18,265 nt of DNA from an uncultured Elusimicrobiales bacterium (GTDB lineage Bacteria > Elusimicrobiota > Elusimicrobia > Elusimicrobiales > Elusimicrobiaceae), in contig CALUZE010000010.1 in NCBI GenBank assembly GCA_944325235.1, forward strand, positions 1 to 18,265, read 5' to 3'. Shown here piece by piece: positions 6,828 to 13,750 of this stretch. A program made the position numbers and the translations under genes. The notes under the pieces were generated by a model. That model saw nothing but the letters and a program-made list of their open reading frames with translations, was not told where the DNA came from and did no database searches. How positions within the stretch are numbered: the first letter of the stretch is position 1; the number at the start of each line of letters is the position of its first letter.

Positions 6828-7355
6828 TTAACTGCGGTAGGGATCTTCGGAAGGTTCTTCCTCCTCGTCAAAATCCTCTTCTTCCGCGCGGATGGCTTTG
6901 GCAAACTCGGCCCAATCCTTGCCGGGAGCTTCAAAATGGATAGTGAGCCCCGTGTTGGAATAAGGCCCGAACACTTTGTCTTCCCCCGCAAAAATATTTT
7001 GCTCCAGCGTAATTTGCAGCAAAAAATTATCCGGCAAATTGTACGTGGAACAACACCCCGCCAGCGGCGGAACCGGCCGCATATACAGCGATACTTTCGG
7101 CTCCAGCATGGTCCAGTTGTTTTCTTTCCGCTCGGCCAGCGTTTCGGCGATGAAGTCCGAAAGATAAATGCTTTCCTCGTCTTTTAGCGCAATTAATTTT
7201 TCCGCCAACGCCGGATTAAAAATACTTTCCCCCTCGCAGTACAGCCCCAGCTGATATTCCATAAATTCCCCTTCGCTGCCGGGATTAGACCAAATAGTCA
7301 ACGGGGTGATTTCCAGTTCCAAATGTCCTTTTTTGCCAAATTTAATTTTTGCCAT
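6828..7355 (-). CDS. Unrecognised 175-residue protein with acidic tail
   Basis: I do not recognise this protein. It lacks a signal peptide or membrane segment, so it is probably cytoplasmic. The N-terminus is basic (MAKIKFGKKGHLELEI) and the middle is predicted to be mostly beta (YNLPDNFLLQITLEQNIF, TGLTIHFEAPG), with adjacent cysteines in AGCCSTY (about residues 98-104). The last 25 residues are very acidic (EEEDFDEEEEPSEDP). The shape loosely resembles small immunity- or chaperone-like beta proteins, but no motif proves this. AAGGAG seven bases upstream supports the start. It follows the DUF2207 gene by 36 bases on the same strand and shares its downstream terminator, so the two are likely co-transcribed. 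Confidence 0.8.
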   Translation of the reverse strand: MAKIKFGKKGHLELEITPLTIWSNPGSEGEFMEYQLGLYCEGESIFNPALAEKLIALKDEESIYLSDFIAETLAERKENNWTMLEPKVSLYMRPVPPLAGCCSTYNLPDNFLLQITLEQNIFAGEDKVFGPYSNTGLTIHFEAPGKDWAEFAKAIRAEEEDFDEEEEPSEDPYRS

Positions 7356-7391
7356 AATCGCTCCTTTTCTGTTTAAAAATCTGTCTTTTAA

Positions 7392-9299
7392 CTACCAGCC
7401 GCCGCCACCGCCGCCGCCGGACCCACCGCCGCTGGAGCCGCCGCCGCCAAAACCGCTGGAACCGCCGCCAAAGCCGGACGACGAACGCTCCGGGCGGGCA
7501 GAAGCCGTCGCCCACAGACCGGTAAAAGCACCCGCGTCGTGGGAAAAAGCCATCCCCGCGGATTCTTCGGTTTGTCTGAGGACCGTCTCCCCCAATTCCT
7601 GTTGGAACGCATGCTGCCACTTGTTTTGCACGTTTAATGCCACGGCATACGGCAAATGGTTGCAATAAATGCGTGAAGCATCCGTCGGGTCCGAGGCAAA
7701 CACCCGGTATTTTTCGGCGGTTTGCAAATACTGCAAAAAGCCTTCTATTTCGTCCATTTGTTTGCGCCCGGCCGCCGTATAGGCCCGCACCAGTTTAAAA
7801 AATATCACGCCCGGCAGCAGCAAGACAAATGCCAACACGGCCCCGCTCACGCCACCCAGCAGTGCGTACAAAAACAGCGCAAACAGCAGGGAAAAATAAA
7901 ACGCAGCATCGGAGCTCTTTTTTTCGGAAAAACTTTTCACCGTCGGATACAGCCACGCAAATACAAACAAAATTCCAGCCCAGGCAGGCATGGGCAGCAT
8001 GATTCCCAGTCCCGTTTTAGCATATTTCCACAGCAGGAAAACGGCAAAAGCCAACGTGGGCAGATTCGCCCACAAATGGCGTGCAAAACAGCGTCCGTTT
8101 TCCCACCGGGCCAAGGCTTTTTGCGCCGCCTTCTGCGCGGCCAAAAAGGTGGTGCGATTTACCCAATGAAGCGTGACCCGTTGCTCCTTTTCAAACAAGG
8201 CGGACAGGAATGCCTGTTCTTCCGGGGGCAGATGTCCCTGCGCAGGGGCCTCTTTCTGCACCAGCACAAAGGCTCCGCTGTCCTCTGTAATCACCTGCAT
8301 ACAGCCTTTTTGCACCAGCGAAAGAATAATCACGGTGTTGGTTGTGGTATCGTATTTCATTCGGCGCAGGTACCTGGCTTGCGCGGGGGACAGCCCGGCA
8401 GGCGGTTCCAACAGCCGCACCACGCGGGAGGCCGGATCCTTGCCCACCCACCGCCATACGACGGCATAATAGCCCAACAACACCAGCCACACGATTAAAA
8501 TCGGCCCTAAAAAGGGGCGATATTTTTTCCATTCGCGCTCGTATTTTTCCCAACGGGACGGCTGCTGCACCGCGCCTTTGGTAAACGCGGCGGAAACGGT
8601 AAATCCTTCCCCGGGGGCCAGCGGGCGCGTCGTCACAAAAAACAGGTTTCCGTCTGCGCGGGCCGCCGCCGGGCCCGATTCGTTTTGATAGCCCGTATAG
8701 AGCGAAATACCTTGCGGCACAATCGCAGCCCCCGCAGGCAGTGTCACGCGCACAGACGCGTGTTCAATGGGGAACTGCCATTCGTTTCCCGTCACGTTCC
8801 AATAGAGCTCGTCAAAATCCGGCTGAAAGCGCACGGCGTCAAACGCCCGGTAAGAAATTTCGTAATTTTGTCCGCCGCGGGAGAGAAAAGTGTTTTCATC
8901 GCCGATATACACCATCAGGCCGTTGCTCAAGTTGCGCACCCGGTACGGTTCCGGCCGCCCGTTGCGGCGAACGGACAACACTTCATAGCCGGACAAGCCT
9001 TTCTCCGGCAACAACCGAAAAATGCCCCGCTTGATTTGGTTCCCGCAAGCCTGCACGGTAATCTGCTCGGTCACGCGGACGGACGCGTCCGGCTGGACGG
9101 CCACGGATACATTCATCCGTTCTATCCTTTCACACGGCGGTTCTTGGGCAAACGCGGCCCCGGCAAACAAAACCAGACACAACCCAAGCCCCAAAACTTT
9201 TTTCGTTCGGGGACCGAAACGGCCCGGACGAAAAAATGCGCTTCCCCGGCGGACGCGGTCCTCGTTACAAAAGAGAGAAATTGCGTGGAAAGAAAACAT
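7392..9299 (-). CDS. DUF2207 family membrane protein
   Basis: A 635-residue protein. A signal/anchor core (KKVLGLGLCLVLFAGAAFA, about 33-51) is preceded by an unusually long 32-residue N-region. Residues about 56-240 form the extracytoplasmic DUF2207 beta domain (NVSVAVQPDASVRVTEQITV, RGIFRLLP, YEISYRAFDAV, DELYWNVTGNEW). Membrane segments are near 263-283, 412-428, 434-451, 466-483 and 486-504. The GFLQYLQTAEKYRVF stretch (about 520-534) is typical of the family's cytoplasmic part. The C-terminus is a low-complexity Gly/Ser tract ending in Trp, as in many DUF2207 and TPM/YgcG-type proteins. The function is unknown. No Shine-Dalgarno precedes ATG 9299, and a TATAAT sits only nine bases upstream, so translation may be leaderless. 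No better in-frame start was found. Confidence 0.88.
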   Translation of the reverse strand: MFSFHAISLFCNEDRVRRGSAFFRPGRFGPRTKKVLGLGLCLVLFAGAAFAQEPPCERIERMNVSVAVQPDASVRVTEQITVQACGNQIKRGIFRLLPEKGLSGYEVLSVRRNGRPEPYRVRNLSNGLMVYIGDENTFLSRGGQNYEISYRAFDAVRFQPDFDELYWNVTGNEWQFPIEHASVRVTLPAGAAIVPQGISLYTGYQNESGPAAARADGNLFFVTTRPLAPGEGFTVSAAFTKGAVQQPSRWEKYEREWKKYRPFLGPILIVWLVLLGYYAVVWRWVGKDPASRVVRLLEPPAGLSPAQARYLRRMKYDTTTNTVIILSLVQKGCMQVITEDSGAFVLVQKEAPAQGHLPPEEQAFLSALFEKEQRVTLHWVNRTTFLAAQKAAQKALARWENGRCFARHLWANLPTLAFAVFLLWKYAKTGLGIMLPMPAWAGILFVFAWLYPTVKSFSEKKSSDAAFYFSLLFALFLYALLGGVSGAVLAFVLLLPGVIFFKLVRAYTAAGRKQMDEIEGFLQYLQTAEKYRVFASDPTDASRIYCNHLPYAVALNVQNKWQHAFQQELGETVLRQTEESAGMAFSHDAGAFTGLWATASARPERSSSGFGGGSSGFGGGGSSGGGSGGGGGGGW

Positions 9300-9308
9300 A
9301 TTAGTTTT

Positions 9309-9314
9309 ATTATA
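9309..9314 (-). promoter_or_regulatory. -10 box (TATAAT) immediately before the DUF2207 gene
   Basis: TATAAT on the minus strand is nine bases from ATG 9299, so a transcript would begin within two or three bases of the start codon. No Shine-Dalgarno or convincing -35 is visible. Confidence 0.4.
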
Positions 9315-9357
9315 TTTATTTTCAGTTCATTTTGATAGAATATAGAAAAGGATTGAT

Positions 9358-10077
9358 ATGCGCTACATTCTCTATTTATTTACTATGGCACTTTTGTTTG
9401 TAGGCGGAATGATGGTGGGCAACATCTACCTGCCGCCGCGGGCTGCCACGTTGGCCGCGGCCGTATCGGTGCCGCCACTTTCGCAAAACAATCCCGCCCT
9501 GCAGGACGCCACCCCGCAAACGGCCCAGCGCAATTTGAACATTTTAAACGAAGCTTTGCAATCCTGCCCCGTTGTAGTAAACGAGGAAAAAGACCGCCTG
9601 GTAAACCAAATCCGCCTGCTGCTGGCGCTGGAAGATTTCGAAATTAAAAAAGCTCAGCTGGAATTGGAAATTGCCAAAAATACGGACACCAACCGCCCGA
9701 CTACCCAATTTGTGCAGGCCGTTTCCGCCTACAACGAAGCGCGCGAAACCGCCGAACAGTTAGCCGACCAATTATTCCCGCTGCCCGAACCCCAACCGGC
9801 GGAAAACGAGGCGGATACAACCGTTTCCAAGCAAGCGTCTACGGCTACCGCCACCGGCGCACCTGCCGAAAAAACCCCCTCCGACAAGGGCGAAAAAACG
9901 CCCGCACCCCAGCAAACCGCCGCAAAAGCCGCGGCAACCAAAACACCTGACGCCCCTGCAAAAACCAATGCGGCCCCAGCGTCTGACGCCGCCGCAAAAG
10001 CCGATGCCCAAAAGGCTTCTGACCAACAACAAAAAGCCCCTGCCGCCCAAGCAGCAGAGGCTACCAACCAGAAATAA
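9358..10077 (+). CDS. Membrane-anchored protein with Ala/Pro/Lys-rich tail
   Basis: A 239-residue protein of unrecognised family. Residues about 3-24 are a hydrophobic anchor (YILYLFTMALLFVGGMMVGN), probably uncleaved. Residues about 45-140 are helical, with a charged coiled-coil-like run (NEEKDRLVNQIRLLLALEDF, then EIKKAQLELEIAK) and one Cys70. From about 142 to the end it is low complexity, rich in Ala, Pro, Lys, Thr and Gln, as in periplasm-spanning or wall-interacting tails. AAGGA six to seven bases upstream supports the ATG. It is transcribed away from the DUF2207 gene from a 58-base divergent spacer. A long reverse frame over the tail reflects the composition only. A structural envelope role is a guess. 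Confidence 0.82.
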   Translation: MRYILYLFTMALLFVGGMMVGNIYLPPRAATLAAAVSVPPLSQNNPALQDATPQTAQRNLNILNEALQSCPVVVNEEKDRLVNQIRLLLALEDFEIKKAQLELEIAKNTDTNRPTTQFVQAVSAYNEARETAEQLADQLFPLPEPQPAENEADTTVSKQASTATATGAPAEKTPSDKGEKTPAPQQTAAKAAATKTPDAPAKTNAAPASDAAAKADAQKASDQQQKAPAAQAAEATNQK

Positions 10078-10091
10078 TTTTTACAACATGT

Positions 10092-10215
10092 CCCCCTTGG
10101 GAAGTTCCTTAGGGGCAACGCATGAAGCCTTTTGCCCGGCATTCGTCCCCACAACAATGTGGATGCGAAACGGGCCCGGTTCATACGGGGATTTTATGCC
10201 TTGCCCAGGCCGGGC
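10092..10215. repeat. Intergenic block of consecutive imperfect hairpins
   Basis: Between two convergent genes there are three inverted repeats. The first is CCCCT(T)...(T)AGGGG at about 10092-10115. The second is a 42-base hairpin at 10134-10175: GCCCG/CGGGC, TTCG/CGAA and CCACA/TGTGG with an ACAA loop, interrupted by small internal loops. The third is GCCCGG 10174-10179 with CCGGGC 10210-10215. No gene is supported here. The block may act as a terminator region, but no T-run follows any stem; the form is more like a palindromic intergenic repeat or a structured RNA. Confidence 0.45.
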
Positions 10216-10221
10216 ACATCC

Positions 10222-11793
10222 TTATGCGCGGCCCGTCTCCTTCAACAATTCGCGGTACATCGCCAGCTGAGAGGCATACACTTGGGCCGCTTGGCCGGGG
10301 GTGTACTCGCTGCGATAGGTCCAATTTTCTTCGCCCACGGTGCCGGGGGTATTCACCCGGTCCAGGGTACCGATAATGTCCTGCCAGGAAAAAAGCGTAA
10401 TGGCGGAATTGGAGCCGAGCACGCGGCGCAAAATGGCGCGCTGCGTGTCCGCGGTAAACGGGACATTGCCGTCCGTTTTTTGGGCGGAAATCATTTCCCA
10501 AATGTTGGCGCGTTCGTGCGGGTCCATGGTTTCCCACCAGCCGCGTACGGTTTCGGTATCGTGCGTAGAAGTGGTGGCCAAAGACACTTGCGGATAGTTG
10601 CGCGGTTCGCGGTAGTAGCCGTTGTCCTCGCGCTCCCAGCGCAGCACTTTGTACCCCGGAATGCGTAAATCTACCAACATTCGGCGCACATAGTTGGGAA
10701 TCACGCCCAAGTCTTCGCCCACGGGCAATTTGCCTTTGGCTTCGTCCAGCACCATGCGCAAAAAGTTGTACCCGCGGTCAATCTGGTTTTGCTCGCCCTG
10801 GATATCAAATGAGCCCACGTTATCCCCAGGTGCAAACACATAGGTGCGGAAGAACCCCACCAAATGGTCCAGGCGGAAGATGTCATACAGCTCCGTTACG
10901 CGGCGGATTTTGCGCCGCCACAGTTCCAAATTATGAGAATGTTGGTACACCCAATCGTACGCGGGCAATCCCCAGCGCTGGCCACCCTTGGAAAACTGGT
11001 CCGCCGGCGCGCCGATTTCCCACCCCAAGCGGTAGTTTTCCCGCTCGGACCAGACTTCGGCACTGTCCAAATTGGTGCCGAAAGGGATATCCCCGAAAAT
11101 GAGCACGCCCTTTTCCTGCGCGAACACTTTGGCGCGGCGGAGCTGCTGGTCCAAAATCCACTGGATATAGGCAAAATAATTGACGTATTCGCGGTACTGG
11201 TTTTCAAACGTGCGTACGGCGGTTTTATCAAAGTTGCGCAACCCTTCGGGCCATTGGGTCCAGGTTTGCCATTTGTAAAATTCCTTAATCGCGCGGAACA
11301 CCGCATAGCCGCGCAGCCAGCCGGATTGGGCGGCGGTGTACGCCTCAAAGGCTTGAAAGCGGGGCGTATTGGCGGCGGCTTCCGCCTGCAAAAAGTGCTG
11401 ATACGCAAACCACAATGCTTTGAGTTTGGCCTGCTTGACGGCAAAAAACGGTGCTTTTTGGGCGTTGTGCCACGTGGCAATCTGGGGCGCCAGCGAGGCG
11501 ACAAATTCTTGGGCGCGGGGGCTGGCGGCCACGTCAGGCACGTCAGAAATGTCGGCGTACACGGGGTCCGTAGCGAAGGCGCTTAAAGCGGAGTACGGGC
11601 AGGTTTCGCCGGGGGCGGTTTCCTGCAGGGGCAGGATTTGAATAATTTTGGCCCCTTGGGAGGCTAAAAACTCCGTCCACTGCCGAAGGGACGAAAAATC
11701 CCCTACGCCCCAATCGCCGTCGGTTTTCATCGCGGCGAGCGGGAGCAAAATGCCGTTGATACGGCTGGAAAGCACTTGGTCCTGGATGGTCAT
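10222..11793 (-). CDS. malQ: 4-alpha-glucanotransferase (amylomaltase, GH77)
   Basis: A 523-residue cytoplasmic enzyme that transfers alpha-1,4-glucan segments between maltodextrins; the length is usual for GH77. Near the N-terminus is NGILLPLAAM and GDWGVGDF. Substrate motifs follow: FGDIPFG with DSAEVW (about 233-248) and GAPADQFSKGGQRWGLPAYD (261-280). The catalytic set is complete: FRLDH with nucleophile Asp309, PVGEDLG with acid/base Glu360, and STHDTE with Asp412. ATG 11793 lies six bases after ridA and has no Shine-Dalgarno. An in-frame GTG at 11775 (Val7) is preceded by AGGA and is a real alternative. It is probably co-transcribed with ridA. Together with the CBM48 protein it suggests glycogen or maltodextrin use by the cell. 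Confidence 0.96.
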   Translation of the reverse strand: MTIQDQVLSSRINGILLPLAAMKTDGDWGVGDFSSLRQWTEFLASQGAKIIQILPLQETAPGETCPYSALSAFATDPVYADISDVPDVAASPRAQEFVASLAPQIATWHNAQKAPFFAVKQAKLKALWFAYQHFLQAEAAANTPRFQAFEAYTAAQSGWLRGYAVFRAIKEFYKWQTWTQWPEGLRNFDKTAVRTFENQYREYVNYFAYIQWILDQQLRRAKVFAQEKGVLIFGDIPFGTNLDSAEVWSERENYRLGWEIGAPADQFSKGGQRWGLPAYDWVYQHSHNLELWRRKIRRVTELYDIFRLDHLVGFFRTYVFAPGDNVGSFDIQGEQNQIDRGYNFLRMVLDEAKGKLPVGEDLGVIPNYVRRMLVDLRIPGYKVLRWEREDNGYYREPRNYPQVSLATTSTHDTETVRGWWETMDPHERANIWEMISAQKTDGNVPFTADTQRAILRRVLGSNSAITLFSWQDIIGTLDRVNTPGTVGEENWTYRSEYTPGQAAQVYASQLAMYRELLKETGRA

Positions 11794-11799
11794 GGGGCG

Positions 11800-12177
11800 T
11801 TATTTTTTGGCGATGGCCTCAATTTCCACCACGCTTCCTTTGGGCAGCGCAACCACCTGGATGGTGCTGCGGGCAGGCGGGTTTTCCTTAAAGAACGACT
11901 CGTACACGGCGTTCATTTCGGCAAATTTGGTTAAATCGGTCATAAAAACGGTGGTTTTGACCACGTGTTTTAAGGTGCAGCCGGTTTCCTTTAAGATATT
12001 TTCCAAGTTATTCAAAATCAGCTCCGTTTGCACGCGCACATCGCCGCTGAAAATTTCCCCCGTGACGGGGTCAATCGGCAAGACGCCGGACGTAAACACA
12101 AAACCGCCGTCTTCAATCGCTTGGGAATACGGGCCGATGGCCTTGGGAGCATTGTTGGAATTGATAACTTTTTTCAT
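11800..12177 (-). CDS. ridA: RidA family reactive intermediate deaminase
   Basis: A 125-residue protein, full length for the YjgF/YER057c/UK114 (RidA) family. Visible signatures are APKAIGPYSQAI (Tyr17), FTSGVLPIDPVTGEI, NNLENILKETGCTLKHVVKT with TVFMTDL, and the C-terminal PARSTIQVVALPKGSVVEIE. In these Arg103 and the terminal Glu match the binding-site residues of the enamine/imine deaminases. It hydrolyses reactive enamines such as 2-aminoacrylate formed by PLP enzymes. GAGGG five bases upstream supports the start. It is the first gene under a TTGACA promoter, and malQ follows at six bases, an unusual partner that suggests simple co-transcription and not a shared pathway. Confidence 0.95.
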   Translation of the reverse strand: MKKVINSNNAPKAIGPYSQAIEDGGFVFTSGVLPIDPVTGEIFSGDVRVQTELILNNLENILKETGCTLKHVVKTTVFMTDLTKFAEMNAVYESFFKENPPARSTIQVVALPKGSVVEIEAIAKK

Positions 12178-12225
12178 AAAACCCTCACAAAATAAAATCG
12201 GGCACTGAAAACCCCTTTTCTATAT

Positions 12226-12254
12226 ATGGTACCAAGCACGGCGGGGCTTGTCAA
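12226..12254 (-). promoter_or_regulatory. Promoter of ridA-malQ
   Basis: On the minus strand a perfect -35 TTGACA (12249-12254) and -10 TACCAT (12226-12231) are separated by exactly 17 bases. A perfect 11-bp inverted repeat, AAACCCCTTTT at 12209-12219 and AAAAGGGGTTT at 12268-12278, brackets it. The left arm falls at the expected start of transcription. Confidence 0.75.
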
Positions 12255-12276
12255 ACAAATAGCTTGCAAAAGGGGT

Positions 12277-12306
12277 TTGACGCAAAAACGGAAAAAGTGT
12301 TATAAT
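12277..12306 (+). promoter_or_regulatory. Promoter P1 of the tRNA-Lys/tRNA-Glu unit
   Basis: TTGACG (12277-12282) and TATAAT (12301-12306) are 18 bases apart and read toward the tRNA genes. It is back to back with the ridA promoter, and its -35 touches the right arm of the 11-bp inverted repeat. Confidence 0.65.
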
Positions 12307-12373
12307 AAATTATCGGAAAAAAGCCGCAGCAAAAAATAAAATAAATTTCTTGTGTGTGTGCTTAAATTTGTAG

Positions 12374-12379
12374 TATAAT
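12374..12379 (+). promoter_or_regulatory. Possible second -10 box (P2) before the tRNA genes
   Basis: A perfect TATAAT. Upstream at 12350-12355 is TTGTGT with 18-base spacing, a weak -35. A transcript from here would start with the inverted repeat GGGTTTAA (12389-12396)/TTAAACCC (12409-12416), a leader hairpin ahead of tRNA-Lys. Confidence 0.5.
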
Positions 12380-12441
12380 AAATATGTTGGGTTTAACCCG
12401 ATACCAGATTAAACCCGGACAGTTCTTTTGACTGCTTTTTT

Positions 12442-12513
12442 GCGCTCGTAGCTCAGTGGTAGAGCATCCGCCTTTTAAGCGGGGGGCCGTGAGTTCAAGT
12501 CTCACCGGGCGCA
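12442..12513 (+). tRNA. tRNA-Lys (anticodon UUU)
   Basis: A 72-base cloverleaf: acceptor GCGCTCG/CGGGCGC (one T-G pair), D arm GCTC...GAGC, anticodon stem TCCGC/GCGGG with loop CTTTTAA giving anticodon TTT at 12474-12476, and T arm GTGAG-TTCAAGT-CTCAC. The discriminator is A and the CCA is not encoded. It is eight bases upstream of tRNA-Glu, in one transcript. Confidence 0.97.
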
Positions 12514-12521
12514 CTTTTAAT

Positions 12522-12593
12522 GCCCTCTTCGTCTATCGGTTAGGACGTCGGATTTTCAATCCGAAAAGAGGAGTTCGATTCTCCTAGAGGGCG
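12522..12593 (+). tRNA. tRNA-Glu (anticodon UUC)
   Basis: A 72-base cloverleaf: acceptor GCCCTCT/AGAGGGC, anticodon stem TCGGA/TCCGA with loop TTTTCAA giving anticodon TTC at 12555-12557, and T arm AGGAG-TTCGATT-CTCCT. The discriminator is G and the CCA is not encoded. Confidence 0.97.
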
Positions 12594-12627
12594 TATTTTT
12601 TTGTATTTAGCCGTTAGGCGTTTTACC

Positions 12628-12658
12628 AGGAAGAGGCCGAGATCCCTCTTCCTTTTTT
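12628..12658 (+). terminator. Rho-independent terminator of the tRNA-Lys/Glu transcript
   Basis: A perfect 9-bp stem AGGAAGAGG (12628-12636)/CCTCTTCCT (12645-12653) with an 8-base loop is followed by a run of six T (12653-12658). Confidence 0.92.
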
Positions 12659-12684
12659 GTTTTATACTTTGCTACAATTCCCCT

Positions 12685-12824
12685 ATGACGCCCCGTTTAT
12701 CGGGGTGGCGTTATCCTTTTGGCTGGTGGGGCAACCGCTGGGCGCGGCGTTCTGCACGGCTTTGGCCGTTATGCTGGCGGGCACGTATCTGGCCGTTACC
12801 GAGCCCGGCCGCAGCGGCCGTTAA
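12685..12824 (+). pseudogene. 3' remnant of an EamA/DMT-family transporter gene
   Basis: In the frame ending with TAA 12822-12824 the translation is APFIGVALSFWLVGQPLGAA followed by FCTALAVMLAGTYLAVTEPG. This is the usual last helix pair of EamA (DMT) permeases, with the GQPLG turn (normally GExLG) and the A..M..G.YLA final helix. Only about 45 residues are left of a protein that should have about 290. A TACAAT -10 box at 12673-12678 and an ATG at 12685 precede it but are in a different frame, as if an internal deletion joined the old promoter/start to the 3' end. The stop overlaps the end of the converging msrAB gene. Alternatively it could be a very small membrane peptide starting at GTG. 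Confidence 0.45.
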
Positions 12825-13675
12825 TCAAACCGTTTGACGCGGCGGTGGCAATACGGCTGCGTGCCGGCGCGTTCGTAGTAACGCCAATGGTAATCTTCCG
12901 CCGGCCAAAAAGTGGTGGCGGGCGTTACGCGCGTGACGACGGGGTAGCCCTTCTGTTTTAGTAAATTGATTACTTGGAAAGCCGTGTGGCGTTGCTCCAA
13001 GGTGGTGTAAAAAATTTCCGAGCGGTACTGCGGGCCGATGTCCGGCCCCTGGCCGCCGGATTGCGTCGGATCGTGTATTTCCATAAAACCTTTTACCAGC
13101 GTTTCGTAGGAAACTTGGGCCGGATCAAACACGATGCGCACCGCCTCGGCATGGCCGGTGGTATGCGTGCAGACTTGCTCGTAAGTCGGGTTTGGCACGT
13201 ACCCGCCGATATAGCCGGGTTCTATCTTTAACACGCCGGGGAAGTTCTTCATCAAATGCTCCACGCCCCAGAAACACCCGCCGGCAAAAATGGCCACTTC
13301 GCCGTTTTCGCCTGCTTCTTCCGGCGCCGGCTGAAACACCAACGAAATTGAATTGACACAATGGCGCGTATTGGCGGGCGTAAAGTGTTCGCCTTCAAAT
13401 ACGTGGCCCAAGTGCCCGCCGCACCGTGCACACACGATTTCCGTCCGCACGCCGTCTGGGTCCGGCACGCGCTTGACGGCGCCGGGGATGGCCGCCTCAA
13501 AGCTGGGCCAGCCGCAGCCGGCATCAAACTTGGCGGAGCTTTCGTAAAGCGGCGCGCCGCATTGGCGGCACAAATAGCGCCCGGGCGCCCGATTAGCAAA
13601 GTACTTGCCGCTAAAGGGTTCTTCGGTTTCTTTATGCAAAATAACGTTTTTTTCGGATTCGTTTAATGGTTTCAT
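12821..13675 (-). CDS. msrBA: Bifunctional methionine sulfoxide reductase, MsrB-MsrA fusion
   Basis: A 284-residue fusion. The N-terminal MsrB domain reduces methionine-R-sulfoxide. It has zinc cysteines CRQC (36, 39) and CARC (82, 85), CGWPSF (Cys54) and catalytic Cys106 in RHCVNS. The C-terminal MsrA domain reduces the S-epimer. It has GCFWG with catalytic Cys134, GYIGGYVPNPTYEQVC, HAEAVRIVFDP, and resolving Cys276 in QPYCHRR. The order B then A is the less common one. No signal peptide is present, so it is cytoplasmic. ATG 13675 is chosen because a GGGG stands six bases upstream. An in-frame ATG at 13687 would add four residues but has no Shine-Dalgarno. The stop codon overlaps the stop of the converging transporter remnant. 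Confidence 0.96.
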   Translation of the reverse strand: MKPLNESEKNVILHKETEEPFSGKYFANRAPGRYLCRQCGAPLYESSAKFDAGCGWPSFEAAIPGAVKRVPDPDGVRTEIVCARCGGHLGHVFEGEHFTPANTRHCVNSISLVFQPAPEEAGENGEVAIFAGGCFWGVEHLMKNFPGVLKIEPGYIGGYVPNPTYEQVCTHTTGHAEAVRIVFDPAQVSYETLVKGFMEIHDPTQSGGQGPDIGPQYRSEIFYTTLEQRHTAFQVINLLKQKGYPVVTRVTPATTFWPAEDYHWRYYERAGTQPYCHRRVKRFD

Positions 13676-13731
13676 AAAATGCCCCATAGGTCTATGCTAT
13701 CCGTTTCGGTGCGGGCCGTCAACAGAAAAGT

Positions 13732-13737
13732 TATAAT
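13732..13737 (+). promoter_or_regulatory. -10 box (TATAAT) before the Pro/Ala-tailed lipoprotein gene
   Basis: A perfect TATAAT ends 13 bases before ATG 13751, leaving a predicted leader of only about seven bases with no Shine-Dalgarno. No good -35 is seen. Confidence 0.45.
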
Positions 13738-13750
13738 ATAAGCAACTTTT

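Noticed and set aside
9729..10184. Long reverse frame across the Ala-rich tail of the 9358-10077 gene
   Set aside because: Its Ala/Gly/Cys-rich translation is the mirror of repetitive GC-rich codons on the other strand and has no ribosome site.
13676..13687. ATG 13687 as the msrBA start
   Set aside because: No ribosome site precedes it, while ATG 13675 has GGGG at good spacing; the difference is only four residues.
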